This document shows, in pieces, positions 1 through 7,827 of a DNA stretch of 64,000 nt. Numbering within the stretch: the first letter of the stretch is position 1; each line of letters begins with the position of its first letter. Both the position numbers and the translations under genes were made by a program. This DNA comes from Desulfospira joergensenii DSM 10085 (lineage in GTDB: Bacteria > Desulfobacterota > Desulfobacteria > Desulfobacterales > Desulfobacteraceae), in NCBI RefSeq assembly GCF_000420085.1, contig NZ_ATUG01000002.1, positions 434,001 through 498,000 on the forward strand. Reading direction: 5' to 3'. The notes under the pieces are model-generated. The model was not told the origin of the DNA. It searched no databases and worked only from the letters and a program-made list of their open reading frames with translations.

Positions 1-156
1 CGGAACCTGGTCGAGTCCCATCCCGAGGTCGGGGCGATCGTTCTGGAGTGCACCAATATGCCTCCCTATACAGATGCGGTTCGCCGGGCCACGGGCCTTC
101 CGGTTTATGACATCCTTACCCTGCTCAACGATTTCTGGTATACAGAAAAGGCGTGA
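1..156 (+). CDS. Asp/Glu racemase-like protein, C-terminal fragment
   Basis: The frame is open from the first base of the window and ends at TGA 154-156, so only the last 51 residues are present and the start lies upstream. The visible motif AIVLECTNMPPY, with a Cys preceding Thr-Asn, followed by TGLPVYDI resembles the second catalytic-cysteine region and C-terminal helix of the aspartate/glutamate/hydantoin racemase superfamily. Substrate cannot be judged from this fragment. The next gene starts about 60 bases downstream on the same strand. Confidence 0.6.
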   Translation, partial: RNLVESHPEVGAIVLECTNMPPYTDAVRRATGLPVYDILTLLNDFWYTEKA

Positions 157-218
157 ACCCGCTGGAAAAGAAAGTTTTCATCCTTGTCTTTCCCCATTGA
201 ATCTATTATGGAATCCCC

Positions 219-797
219 ATGCCCGGGTATTACCATAAACATTCCAAAGCCTATTTTGAAAAGACGGTGGGTCTGGATCCTTCCGGATTTTTAAGCCCTT
301 TTGTCCGATGCCTGAGCCCAGGGGCCCGGATCCTGGATGTGGGCTGCGGATCCGGCCGGGACCTGCTCTGGCTCAAAAGAAAGGGCTTTGAACCCGTGGG
401 ATTTGAACGCTCTCCGGGTCTGGCAGACCTGGCCAAAACCCATTCGGGCTGCCCGGTGATCCAGGGGGATTTTATGTCCCATGATTTTTCTTCCTTGGAA
501 TTTGACGCCGTCCTGCTTTCCGGGGCCTTTGTCCACCTTTCCAGAAAAGAGCTGGTCCCGGCGTTTCAAAATGTGCTCAAGGCCTTGGATCCCGGGGGCC
601 ATGTTTTCCTTTCCATGAAGACGGGGCAGGAGGGAAGTAGCCGTGAAAAAGGCCGGACCTTTACCCTGTGGCAGGATAAGGATCTTCGGCCCCTGTTCAA
701 AAAGTTCAGCCTTGAAGTGATCCATTTTTCCATTAATGAGTCCCTCATGGGCACAGGTGAGGTCTGGCTGGGGTATGTGCTGGGAGGTAAAGGATGA
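219..797 (+). CDS. class I SAM-dependent methyltransferase
   Basis: This 192-residue protein has the Rossmann methyltransferase layout. Motif I is ILDVGCGSGRD near residue 40, followed by an acidic loop (GFERSPG). The post-I region is FDAVLLSGAFVHL and a late motif is LDPGGHVFLSMK. It probably transfers a methyl group from S-adenosylmethionine to a small molecule; nothing in the sequence names the acceptor. It lies just downstream of the racemase-like fragment on the same strand and may share its transcript. A rho-independent terminator-like hairpin lies about 190 bases downstream. Confidence 0.85.
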   Translation: MPGYYHKHSKAYFEKTVGLDPSGFLSPFVRCLSPGARILDVGCGSGRDLLWLKRKGFEPVGFERSPGLADLAKTHSGCPVIQGDFMSHDFSSLEFDAVLLSGAFVHLSRKELVPAFQNVLKALDPGGHVFLSMKTGQEGSSREKGRTFTLWQDKDLRPLFKKFSLEVIHFSINESLMGTGEVWLGYVLGGKG

Positions 798-983
798 AGC
801 CGGACAGGATGGGGGCACTATTCCTGGGTCTCTGCCATTGTTCCCTCCGTAACAGGGGAAAACCTGACAAATCGGTAATACCGGTATCATATTTCCGTAA
901 TAAAGCTTTGATATAAAATCCAACAGCAGAAAGAGAAAAAACGATAATAGAAATTATCTTCTTTCATGCCCGACTCTCTCTTT

Positions 984-1016
984 AAGCCGGACCGTCAACA
1001 GGCGGCCCGGCTTTTT
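984..1016 (+). terminator. rho-independent terminator-like hairpin
   Basis: AAGCCGG pairs with CCGGCTT around a GC-rich loop and runs directly into a T tract on the + strand. It lies about 190 bases after the methyltransferase stop. The region 798-983 between them holds no convincing ORF. It does contain a TATAAA box near 911-916, so the hairpin could terminate a short RNA as well as the upstream genes. Confidence 0.6.
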
Positions 1017-1081
1017 GGTGAATTGATCTCAGGACCTCTTCCGCTGTGTTTTTTAAAGGCAGAACCATAAATCAGCCGGCT

Positions 1082-1783
1082 TTATCCGGTCCCGGGGGTA
1101 AAACCCGGGCATCCCGTAAGCCGGGCATGCTTTTGGGTAAAGGGATATTCCCTGCAGATCAGGGGTTTTACATCCTGGATGGTGCAGGAAAACAAATCCG
1201 AGCCGGGCTGCCCAACGAGAAAGGGGCAGGATTCCGCTGATTTCCCGGTCCGGGGATCCACCCAGATCCGGTATTGAATTTTTCCGTGACCCAGGACCTC
1301 CTGTTTCACCCAGGCCAGGATATCGTCACGGCCAAGACTTTTCCATAAACAATAATCTTCTGGGGTGCAGGTATTTGCCAGGCGGCGGCAGCAGCCTCCG
1401 CATCTTCTGCAGACAAACCCGGCCTCCTGGCCTTCCACCCATACCCCGGATTCGCCCTTGAACTTTCCCGGGCGGACAGGCGTTTCAAAAACCAGGGTAC
1501 AGATCTTTGCCATGTCCTTTGCATTGATATTCCTAGTTTCAAGCATATGAATCAGATAAAAACCCAAAGCGGTTTCATCCACCGGCTCATGGGGGCAGCC
1601 CTCCATCCGGCGGATCCAGTTCGTTCTGCGGCCGCTGGACATGCCGGTTTTAAAATCTTTACCCAGAATCAACGGGCCGATTTTGCGGAACATGGCGGAC
1701 TGGGGACCGTATTGCCCGAAATCTGAGGCAAGGGCGTCAACGGCCTGGGAAAGTGTTAAAAAGTTCGCTGGATCCTGGGGCAT
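1082..1783 (-). CDS. YkgJ-family cysteine-cluster protein
   Basis: This 233-residue protein carries the signature CRRCGGCC near residue 126, followed by spaced cysteines in CTPEDYC, SCPFL, FSCTI and PLICREYPF. This is the pattern of the YkgJ/UPF0153 family (zinc- or iron-chelating cluster domain). The N-terminal 120 residues are not a domain I recognise. Function in this family is poorly known; metal or Fe-S binding is the usual prediction. It is on the minus strand downstream of the QueG-like gene, separated by about 145 bases, so co-transcription is possible. Confidence 0.8.
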   Translation of the reverse strand: MPQDPANFLTLSQAVDALASDFGQYGPQSAMFRKIGPLILGKDFKTGMSSGRRTNWIRRMEGCPHEPVDETALGFYLIHMLETRNINAKDMAKICTLVFETPVRPGKFKGESGVWVEGQEAGFVCRRCGGCCRRLANTCTPEDYCLWKSLGRDDILAWVKQEVLGHGKIQYRIWVDPRTGKSAESCPFLVGQPGSDLFSCTIQDVKPLICREYPFTQKHARLTGCPGFTPGTG

Positions 1784-1927
1784 GGATAAAAAACCTCATC
1801 AAATATCATGGTGGAATCAGATGAAGCAGGGTGATCCCCTGGAACGAAATGTAAACCCGGTCACCCCAAATGACAAGAGAAAAATTGCCCTGCAGGGCCC
1901 CGGGGGGATGATCCGGTTCGGGTTTTT

Positions 1928-2776
1928 TTAAGAAAGGAAACCCGGTCTGGAAGCCGCCGCCCCTGGAATTTTGGGCAAGTCATCGTTCAAGACTGCCGAA
2001 ACCGGAACCGGTGAGGTCAGGCTGCAGGGCATGCCGGCCACGCATTTGGCGCAGACTTCCATATCCTCGGACATATACGGCCTGGCGGCAAATTTTTTCC
2101 GGTTCACCTGCAGGCGCTGATTGCATTTTTGCCGAAGAATACCGTTCAGGGTTACGGCCTGAACCGGACAGTTACGGATACATTTCAGACATTCCTGTCC
2201 GGCCTTGTGCAAACAGAGATCTTCATTCAATACCAATGGATGTTCCCCCAGATCCGTCTCTGTCACCAGGCTGCCCAACCGGCCGGAACAGCCTGAGGGT
2301 GTGATCATCTGGCCATTGATTCCGAACCGCCCCAGCCCTGAAATATGTGCAAGATGCTTGTGGGACCATCGGGCGGTCAGGGATTCGGGATCAAAATTAT
2401 AGGTGGCCGGCGTTAATTCCGAAGTATATCCGGCTTTCGCTAAAGAAACCCTGATGAATTCGCTGATATCCCGGATCAGATCATTGGTGAGGGAAAGGGA
2501 GCGGCCCCAGTCATCACTGGGAAAATTCCCCTTTATATTGCCCCGGGTCAGTTCAGGGGCAAATGGAATGAAAAAAACAACAACGGTTCTGCAGGATGGA
2601 AGAAGATCCCGGGGAAGCATATGGCCGGGGGCGGCAATTCCAGGCAGAATATTGAATCTCTCATCAGCAACTGCGGTCGCCAGGATCGGATCTCTCCACC
2701 AATGGGGGAGCTGCTTTTTTTCGATTTGTCTGCGGCAGAAATCCACAATACCTTTACGCAATTGTTCAATATTCAT
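1928..2776 (-). CDS. epoxyqueuosine reductase-like 4Fe-4S protein
   Basis: This 282-residue protein looks like the QueG/reductive-dehalogenase-related ferredoxin family. The N-terminal half has the RDPILATAVAD and LLPSCRTVVVFFIPF segments. A GLGRFGINGQMITPSGCSGRLGS-type region lies mid-protein. A C-terminal Cys-rich part follows, with CLHKAGQECLKCIRNCP and, about 40 residues on, CAKCVAGMPC. The second cluster is atypical compared with canonical bacterial QueG, so tRNA queuosine reduction is not certain. Many sulfate reducers encode related paralogues of unknown role. It is divergent from the LysR gene at 2886, which may regulate it. Confidence 0.7.
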   Translation of the reverse strand: MNIEQLRKGIVDFCRRQIEKKQLPHWWRDPILATAVADERFNILPGIAAPGHMLPRDLLPSCRTVVVFFIPFAPELTRGNIKGNFPSDDWGRSLSLTNDLIRDISEFIRVSLAKAGYTSELTPATYNFDPESLTARWSHKHLAHISGLGRFGINGQMITPSGCSGRLGSLVTETDLGEHPLVLNEDLCLHKAGQECLKCIRNCPVQAVTLNGILRQKCNQRLQVNRKKFAARPYMSEDMEVCAKCVAGMPCSLTSPVPVSAVLNDDLPKIPGAAASRPGFLS

Positions 2777-2885
2777 CTTTCACTCCAATTCAGCATTTAT
2801 CATCAAGTTATGGTGAGCGTCATATTGGAGGAGACTTTGACATTTCACAAACAAATGTTTATTATGTTTCCGATAAATAATATTT

Positions 2886-3779
2886 ATGGATTCTATTATG
2901 GATTTAACACCGGACATCCTCAGGACCTTTGTGGCTGCCGCCCAAACCCTGAATTTTACCCAGGCCGCCCAGAGGGTAAATCTCACCCAGTCCGCCGTCA
3001 GCATACAGGTGCGCAAGCTGGAAGAAAACCTGGGGAAGCCGCTTTTTAAACGGATGCCCCGGGGGGTGGAGCTGACCGATCACGGGGAAACCCTTTTAAC
3101 CTACGCCAACCGTATTTTGCAGTTAAACCATGAAGCAATGGCCTTATTTAAGGAACCGGATTTGAACGGCCTGATCCGCATCGGATCAGCCGAAGATTAT
3201 GCGGCTCTGCATCTGCCCGGGATTCTGAGGCGGTTTGCAGAAAAATACCCCCTGGTTGAAGTCGATCTTTTCTGTGATCTTTCCAATGAACTTTTAGAAA
3301 TGCTGGAGCAGGGTAAAATCGATATCTGTCTGAGAAACACCCAACAGATGGAGCCGGGAGGCGTTTTTCTGCGCCGGGAGCCTGTCATATGGGTGGGACC
3401 CAGAGATACGGAACCTGAACGGAAATCGCCCCTGCCCATTGCCGTTTTCCACCAGGGATGCATCTACCGTCAATGGGCCATCCAGGCATTGGAGAAGCAG
3501 AATATCCCTTACAGAATCGCCTATTCAAGTCCGAGCATCTCCGGGATCCTGGCAGCAGTCAGAACCGGGCTTGCTGTGGCGCCGGTGGGTGCCAGCACCT
3601 CGATTCCGGGTCTGCGCCGGATCTCCCCGGAAAAACTGCCCGAACTCCCCTCGGCAACGGTCAGCCTACATCAGTCCGAATGCCCGGATGACGGCGCCCA
3701 GGCACACCTGGTCCAATACATCATGGATGAATTCTGCGCCATGCCCCAGATTCCGGCCCGGCTGAGACCTGCCGGTTAG
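2886..3779 (+). CDS. LysR-family transcriptional regulator
   Basis: This 297-residue protein has an N-terminal winged helix-turn-helix (DILRTFVAAAQTLNFTQAAQRVNLTQSAVSIQVRKLEE in substance), typical of LysR activators. A periplasmic-binding-protein-like effector domain follows from about residue 90. A second ATG at 2898 would remove four residues and fits the usual LysR N-terminus better; neither start has a strong ribosome binding site. It is transcribed divergently from the QueG-like gene across a 109-base AT-rich gap, the standard arrangement for a LysR target. The ligand is unknown. Confidence 0.88.
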   Translation: MDSIMDLTPDILRTFVAAAQTLNFTQAAQRVNLTQSAVSIQVRKLEENLGKPLFKRMPRGVELTDHGETLLTYANRILQLNHEAMALFKEPDLNGLIRIGSAEDYAALHLPGILRRFAEKYPLVEVDLFCDLSNELLEMLEQGKIDICLRNTQQMEPGGVFLRREPVIWVGPRDTEPERKSPLPIAVFHQGCIYRQWAIQALEKQNIPYRIAYSSPSISGILAAVRTGLAVAPVGASTSIPGLRRISPEKLPELPSATVSLHQSECPDDGAQAHLVQYIMDEFCAMPQIPARLRPAG

Positions 3780-4059
3780 ATGGGGGAGCCCTGTGGACCC
3801 CGAAGACGGTGGGGGCCGGCCTGGGCAGGGCGCAACTCCGCAGGGTTCACGATTGCCACAGTCTCTATCATGCCCCTCCGCAAAAGGCGAAAACTCGCAT
3901 CCGCTCAAACAGTTCGCTTTTTCAGCTCCATGCCATGAAGAGTCTGTACGCAATCGAACCCGATGTCTCCGCCTGCACCCCACCCAGACCTATACGGGGT
4001 TCATAGATTTCTGAAAAATGAAAACACAGATTGTTTGGAATAAGTTAAGACGTCAAAGA
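3780..4059. other. intergenic stretch left of the cassette island
   Basis: About 280 bases between the LysR stop and the left copy of the 26-bp repeat. Short ORFs exist here but have no recognisable product, no good start context and low-complexity translations. I see no gene in it. Confidence 0.5.
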
Positions 4060-4085
4060 AATAGGTGTACTGTCCCCGGAATTCG
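4060..4085 (+). repeat. 26-bp inverted repeat, left copy
   Basis: This 26-base segment, containing AGGTGTACTGTCCCCGGAAT, occurs again in inverted orientation at 8597-8622 with a single mismatch (G versus A). The two copies bracket the AT-rich cassette island. From memory the motif resembles extragenic palindromes associated with REP-type (Y1) transposases, but this cannot be verified here. Confidence 0.8.
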
Positions 4086-4256
4086 AAGCTTGGATCCGGA
4101 TGGAATTTGGGTTTACTTTCCATTTTTTAGTTTGTAGTATGCTGATAAGTGGAAAATCGACAGTCAAAAATCAATAAGTGGAAAAAATGGACTGCTTTTT
4201 CCATATTTTTGGAATAATATCATAATATATGGAAAAATGACACGCCCATATAGCTT
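4086..4256. repeat. AT-rich leader with TGGAAAAA repeats
   Basis: No gene is present. The sequence ATAAGTGGAAAA occurs twice directly. TGGAAAAA/TTTTTCCA and TTTTTCCATAT/ATATGGAAAAA form inverted pairs. It sits between the left flanking repeat and the first attC core site and could be the remains of a lost cassette, a promoter region or an attI remnant; no integrase gene is nearby. Confidence 0.4.
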
Positions 4257-4290
4257 GTTGGGCCATTAAAAAAAGTTACAAGAAACGAAC

Positions 4291-4815
4291 ATGATAGAAG
4301 ATCTTTCTAAAAATCATTTGCAGGACTTTTTCAGGTGGGTGTCGAATAAGAAGGCTGTGGAATATAGCCTCTCCGTATTTTTACCCGATAGAGATATATC
4401 CTGGGTTGATGCTTACTTGGAACAAATTCTAAATGATAGAAAATGCTGGAATCAAGTAATAAGGGTTAACGGTCATTCAATTGGATATTGTGGTTTTTCC
4501 AACATTTCTGGCCATAATCGAAGCGCTGAATACTTCATCCTTATCGGTGATGATGAATATTGGGGCAAAGGTATTGGAACACAGGCTGGTAGTCTGGTAA
4601 TGGAATACGGTTTTGATGTACTGAAACTTCATCGTATCTGGCTAACCGTTTCCGACTGCAATCACAGAGCTATCAAATCTTATGAAAAACTTGGTTTCCA
4701 AAAGGAAGGCAAAATGCGTGAGGCATGTCATCGGTATGGTGCCTATCACGATAAAATCGTAATGGGCTTGCTACATAGAAATTGGCCCAACAAATCACTT
4801 AACGCAGACGGCTAA
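4291..4815 (+). CDS. GNAT N-acetyltransferase (cassette gene)
   Basis: This 174-residue protein belongs to the GNAT acetyltransferases of the RimJ/RimL or ribosomal-protein-type branch. It has the acetyl-CoA motif YWGKGIGTQAGSLVMEYGF near residues 90-108 and the C-terminal NHRAIKSYEKLGFQKEGKMRE segment. The acceptor could be a small molecule, antibiotic or protein N-terminus and cannot be named. The last residues (NKSLNADG) are encoded inside the attC site, a common feature of cassette genes. It is AT-rich relative to the chromosome and has only a weak ribosome binding site, as is common in cassette arrays. Confidence 0.88.
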   Translation: MIEDLSKNHLQDFFRWVSNKKAVEYSLSVFLPDRDISWVDAYLEQILNDRKCWNQVIRVNGHSIGYCGFSNISGHNRSAEYFILIGDDEYWGKGIGTQAGSLVMEYGFDVLKLHRIWLTVSDCNHRAIKSYEKLGFQKEGKMREACHRYGAYHDKIVMGLLHRNWPNKSLNADG

Positions 4816-4901
4816 AAGCGAGGCGAATTGGACATCGTTGCAGTTTACATTTTCAGCGGCTTTCCGGCAGCTTCCGCCTCTTTATCCGCCGCTGGTTAGC
4901 T
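4785..4901 (+). repeat. attC site 1 (117 bp)
   Basis: The inverse core site GCCCAAC (4785-4791) is exactly complementary to the cassette's 5' end GTTGGGC (4257-4263). The inner arms GGCTAAAAGCGAGGCG and CGCCTCTTTATCCGCC pair imperfectly with extrahelical bases. The site ends at core GTTAGCT (4895-4901). Confidence 0.85.
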
Positions 4902-5083
4902 CGGTCGATATTATGAAAATTTTCCATCTATTATCACTGATAGGACGCTGTTGAGCAAAGCCCTAAAGTTATTGACAGGCTCTGCTCACGCTCCGCCTAT
5001 CAATAACGTTAGAGCCGACTCGACCATGCGGACTTTAAATCAATATTCCAGACCGCATTGGGTCGAGCGGCTCAACAGCGGCC
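4896..5083 (+). repeat. ORF-less cassette or composite attC with three palindromes
   Basis: Between cores GTTAGCT (4895) and GTTAAAT (5084) there is no ORF, but three inverted repeats are present. GGACGCTGTTGAGC (4943-4956) pairs with 5070-5083 in 13 of 14 positions. GTTATTGACAGGC (4968-4980) pairs with 4995-5007 in 12 of 13. A 20-base arm at 5012-5031 pairs with 5053-5073. A second core-like GTTAGAG lies at 5008. This could be one long attC or two attC sites bordering a tiny empty cassette. Confidence 0.65.
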
Positions 5084-5112
5084 GTTAAATCATCAAAGAT
5101 AAAAGAGGCACT

Positions 5113-5358
5113 ATGATTGACAGAAGCAAATTAATGCAATGGGTAGTCGAAGCCATTAGAGATAATAATGGGTCCGCAACAATTGTTCAGATTTGCAAGC
5201 ATGTTTGGTCAAATCATGAAAATGATCTTCGAAATTCTGGAGACGGATTTTATACTTGGCAGTATGACATTCGCCGGACTGGACAAAACCTTTGAAATGA
5301 AGGAAAACTTATGCCCGCTCACCAGGCGCCAAAAGGTGTATGGGTTTTAGTTAAGTAA
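5113..5358 (+). pseudogene. small winged-helix-like cassette ORF with in-frame stop
   Basis: The reading frame opens at 5113 and hits TGA at 5293-5295 after 60 codons. It then continues in the same frame for 20 more codons (NEGKLMPAHQAPKGVWVLVK) to TAA 5356-5358. The whole reads as an 81-residue protein whose CGA arginine became TGA. The pattern TIVQICKHVW, WQYDIR and then (L)RNEGKL looks like a small winged-helix fold. I recall similar short unknown proteins from integron cassettes, but this is memory rather than a search. A truncated 60-residue product is still possible. Confidence 0.65.
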
Positions 5359-5383
5359 ATTTTTTCTTATTTATAACCAACTG

Positions 5384-5419
5384 ATTTAACAGTCACTTGC
5401 ACCGGAGCGGGCGTTAAAT
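5384..5419 (+). repeat. short attC-like site 3
   Basis: ATTTAAC (5384-5390) is the exact complement of core GTTAAAT (5413-5419), which is also the core that starts this cassette at 5084. The 36-base span is shorter than usual. A distal arm GCCCGCTC near 5314 can also pair with GAGCGGGC next to the core, so the true site may start inside the ORF. Confidence 0.6.
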
Positions 5420-5446
5420 TTTAACCCTATCGAGATAACTTGATCT

Positions 5447-6220
5447 ATGAAACTAGCAGCATTTCAATTTAAAGCATCTGAGAATATAGAAACCAATTTT
5501 GAAAAGCTCGTTTCAGCAATAAATTTGGCGACTTTAGAAAATGCAGATTTCTTACTCACTCAAGAATGTGCCTTAACTGGTTTTCCACCAGTCGAACGAA
5601 AGAATACCGCCTCGATCGATTTCGGGGAGCTTTCAAAATATGAAACAGAACTATTCGAATTAGCAACAAAAAACAAACTATCGATAGCACTCGGAACAAT
5701 AGAATCTGCGAACAATTCTAATTTTAATACTGTTAAAATATCACATAAAAATAAAAGTATCTGTTCATATAAAAAAAGAGCGCTATGGGGTTGGGATTGT
5801 GATAACTTCAGCCCGGGATTCGATGAGGGAATTTTTGAAATAGAAAACATCAAAATTGGAATACGGATTTGCTATGAAATAAGGTTTCCTGAATATTTCA
5901 GGGAATTATTTGTTTCCTCTGTACCAATTTGTGCAATTAGTTTTGCTGATGTATCTGATAACCCCGATTTTGACAGATACAATCTTATTTTAGCGCATTT
6001 ACAAACACGGGCTGTTGAAAATTGTATTTATATTGTATCAGCGAATAGTATTTCAAAAAATCAAATAGCACCAACTGCCATCATAGATCCAAATGGGAAA
6101 ATACTCTCGAAGGCTGAAATAAATAAAGAAGAATTGATATCATTTGATTATAAAGGTCAAGATATTAGTTTCGGGCAAAAAGGAAGAATCCAACACTCAA
6201 AAGAATTATTGAAATTATAA
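5447..6220 (+). CDS. carbon-nitrogen hydrolase (nitrilase superfamily, cassette gene)
   Basis: This 257-residue protein has the nitrilase-superfamily Glu-Lys-Cys triad. Glu40 lies in LLTQECALTGFP, a Lys at about 109-110 lies in SYKKRALWGWD, and Cys142 lies in GIRICYEIRFPE. It should hydrolyse an amide, nitrile or carbamoyl C-N bond; the substrate is unknown. The length matches single-domain amidases. The gene is AT-rich and follows core GTTAAAT (5413) by 27 bases. Its stop overlaps the start of the next attC-like palindrome, as expected for a cassette. Confidence 0.88.
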   Translation: MKLAAFQFKASENIETNFEKLVSAINLATLENADFLLTQECALTGFPPVERKNTASIDFGELSKYETELFELATKNKLSIALGTIESANNSNFNTVKISHKNKSICSYKKRALWGWDCDNFSPGFDEGIFEIENIKIGIRICYEIRFPEYFRELFVSSVPICAISFADVSDNPDFDRYNLILAHLQTRAVENCIYIVSANSISKNQIAPTAIIDPNGKILSKAEINKEELISFDYKGQDISFGQKGRIQHSKELLKL

Positions 6221-6272
6221 CCCATTTTTCCACGCGACCCGAAAAGCTGGGCGCGTGAAAAACCAGTTCGAT
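6215..6272 (+). repeat. attC site 4 (58 bp)
   Basis: TTATAAC at 6215, an imperfect inverse core, leads into TTTTTCCACGCGACCC. That arm pairs with GGGCGCGTGAAAAA (6249-6262) with one bulged base. The site ends at core GTTCGAT (6266-6272). The single extrahelical base is typical of attC sites. Confidence 0.72.
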
Positions 6273-6296
6273 GTTCAGAAAGGGCAATGAAGAATC

Positions 6297-6944
6297 ATGG
6301 ACCAGATAGATGAAATGATAACAGCCTATGACGAAGAAGCAGAGGCAACTGGTTGGTACGGTCCCGAAGTTGCCTTCGGCCTGACTTACGCTCATGTTGA
6401 ACCTGGTCAGTCTATGCTGGATATTGGAATCGGCACTGGTTTGGGATCTTTATTATTTCTTAAAGCAGGTCTGAAAATCCATGGTATGGATATCTCACCG
6501 CAGATGCTTGACGCATGTCGCAGCAAAGGTTTCTCGTCTCTGCATCTGCATGACGTGAACAAGACTCCATACCCCTTCGATTCAGAAAGCATAGATCATG
6601 CCGTCTGTACTGGCGTTTTTAATTTTTTTAGTGATCTATCTCTTATTTTTGAAGAAACCAATCGCATTATTCGCAGGGGTGGATTATTTGTATTCGTGGT
6701 TGGGGATCGTTCTGAGACTGAGGCTCATGCGGTTGAAGTTGGGGCAGAGTACACAAAATCGGATAAAAGTATAACAATGTATCTCCATAGCAAAGAACAG
6801 ATCGCCAAATTAACGGCGAGGTATGGCTTTGAGTCCGTGAGGGGTTTATCGTTCACGGTTTTCATGGATCGAGAAAGAACCAAAAGCATGCCTGCCAGAT
6901 CTTACCTAGTGAGAAAAAGGATAGGCATCGAACCTGTCATTTAA
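6297..6944 (+). CDS. class I SAM-dependent methyltransferase (cassette gene)
   Basis: This 215-residue methyltransferase has motif I MLDIGIGTGLGS near residue 40, an acidic GMDISPQML loop and a DHAVCTGVFNFF segment. The conserved IIRRGGLFVFVV strand lies near residue 125. It belongs to the UbiE/type-11 style small-molecule methyltransferases, and the acceptor is unknown. The coding end overlaps the next attC: the codons near 6927 contain the inverse core ATCGAAC, exactly complementary to the cassette's 5' core GTTCGAT. It is unrelated in detail to the methyltransferase at 219. Confidence 0.86.
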   Translation: MDQIDEMITAYDEEAEATGWYGPEVAFGLTYAHVEPGQSMLDIGIGTGLGSLLFLKAGLKIHGMDISPQMLDACRSKGFSSLHLHDVNKTPYPFDSESIDHAVCTGVFNFFSDLSLIFEETNRIIRRGGLFVFVVGDRSETEAHAVEVGAEYTKSDKSITMYLHSKEQIAKLTARYGFESVRGLSFTVFMDRERTKSMPARSYLVRKRIGIEPVI

Positions 6945-6987
6945 TCGGAGCGCAAAAACCGGGCGCCCGCTTAATTCATCGTTAGCT
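6927..6987 (+). repeat. attC site 5 (61 bp)
   Basis: The inverse core ATCGAAC (6927-6933) lies inside the end of the methyltransferase gene and is the exact complement of its 5' core (6266-6272). The arms ATTTAATCGGAGCGC and GCGCCCGCTTAATT pair imperfectly. The site ends with GTTAGCT (6981-6987). Confidence 0.82.
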
Positions 6988-7016
6988 TTTAACAACATTT
7001 GTGAGTATTACATTTA

Positions 7017-7739
7017 ATGAAATCCTTGATTGATAAAACAGAATTTATTGAAAAATTGGAGAGTTGGGGAGCAAGTATTGTTCGCGTGGCGGACACTGCC
7101 AAGCTATCAGGAATTGATACAGAACCAAGTGACCTCTTAAGCGGTTTTCATAGGGCAGTAAGTATTGCAGTCCGTCTTTCTGGTCCAATAATGAACATGA
7201 TTGATAAACAACCCACTCCTCTATATTCATCCCATTATTGTCGAGTAAATGCACTGCTTGACGACCTTGCTATAAGAGCAACAAATCTTTTGCAGTCGAA
7301 TTCCGCACAAGCAGTTCCCATTCCTGCGAGTCAAACACTCGATTCAGAAAAATGTACATCATATATATCTCACAAAGCCGTTGCATTAGCTGCGGGGATT
7401 GGTTGGCAAGGTAAAAGCCTTCTCATTGTAAATCCGGATTTTGGTCCGAGAGTTAGGCTGACAACAATTCTTACCGACGCTGATATCGTGCCGGATTCAC
7501 CGATTAAGAATAGATGCGGAAAATGTCAGCAATGCAAAGACCATTGTCCAGCTGGAGCAATCATTGGAGCTAATACCACTAGCCATTATTCCAGCAGGTC
7601 AGAGGCTATAGACCTTAAAAAATGCGTTCATCAAGTGCGTGACGTATTTGGTAAGATCCCGGATATTACACCAGGAATCTGTGGTATTTGTATTAAAGTT
7701 TGCCCATGGGGTAATAAAACAAAGACGGTTGAACCATGA
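7017..7739 (+). CDS. QueG-like 4Fe-4S double-cluster protein (cassette gene)
   Basis: This 240-residue protein resembles the iron-sulfur half of epoxyqueuosine reductase and related proteins. It has a central SHKAVALAAGIGWQGKSLLIVNPDFGPRVRLTTILTD-type region. Two ferredoxin-type clusters follow, with Cys in CGKCQQCKDHCPAGAI (about residues 163-178) and in CGICIKVCPWG near the C-terminus, plus Cys in KKCVHQ. It probably carries two 4Fe-4S clusters, perhaps with a corrinoid. The substrate is unknown. An electron-transfer enzyme is an unusual cargo for a gene cassette and suggests selection in anaerobic hosts. Confidence 0.78.
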   Translation: MKSLIDKTEFIEKLESWGASIVRVADTAKLSGIDTEPSDLLSGFHRAVSIAVRLSGPIMNMIDKQPTPLYSSHYCRVNALLDDLAIRATNLLQSNSAQAVPIPASQTLDSEKCTSYISHKAVALAAGIGWQGKSLLIVNPDFGPRVRLTTILTDADIVPDSPIKNRCGKCQQCKDHCPAGAIIGANTTSHYSSRSEAIDLKKCVHQVRDVFGKIPDITPGICGICIKVCPWGNKTKTVEP

Positions 7740-7817
7740 AATACAAGTTAATAATTTTCTGCACCTGATCGGTGTTACGCTGCCGCTTCACACCGACAAG
7801 TGAAAAATACGTTATCT
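7728..7817 (+). repeat. attC-like site 6 (about 90 bp)
   Basis: A palindrome pairs ATTTTC...CGGTGT with ACACCG...GAAAAAT around a short loop and ends at GTTATCT (7811-7817). The upstream inverse core GTTGAAC (7728-7734) does not match the cassette's 5' end, so this site is degenerate or its left end is misplaced. Confidence 0.6.
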
Positions 7818-7827
7818 GGAGTGATAT

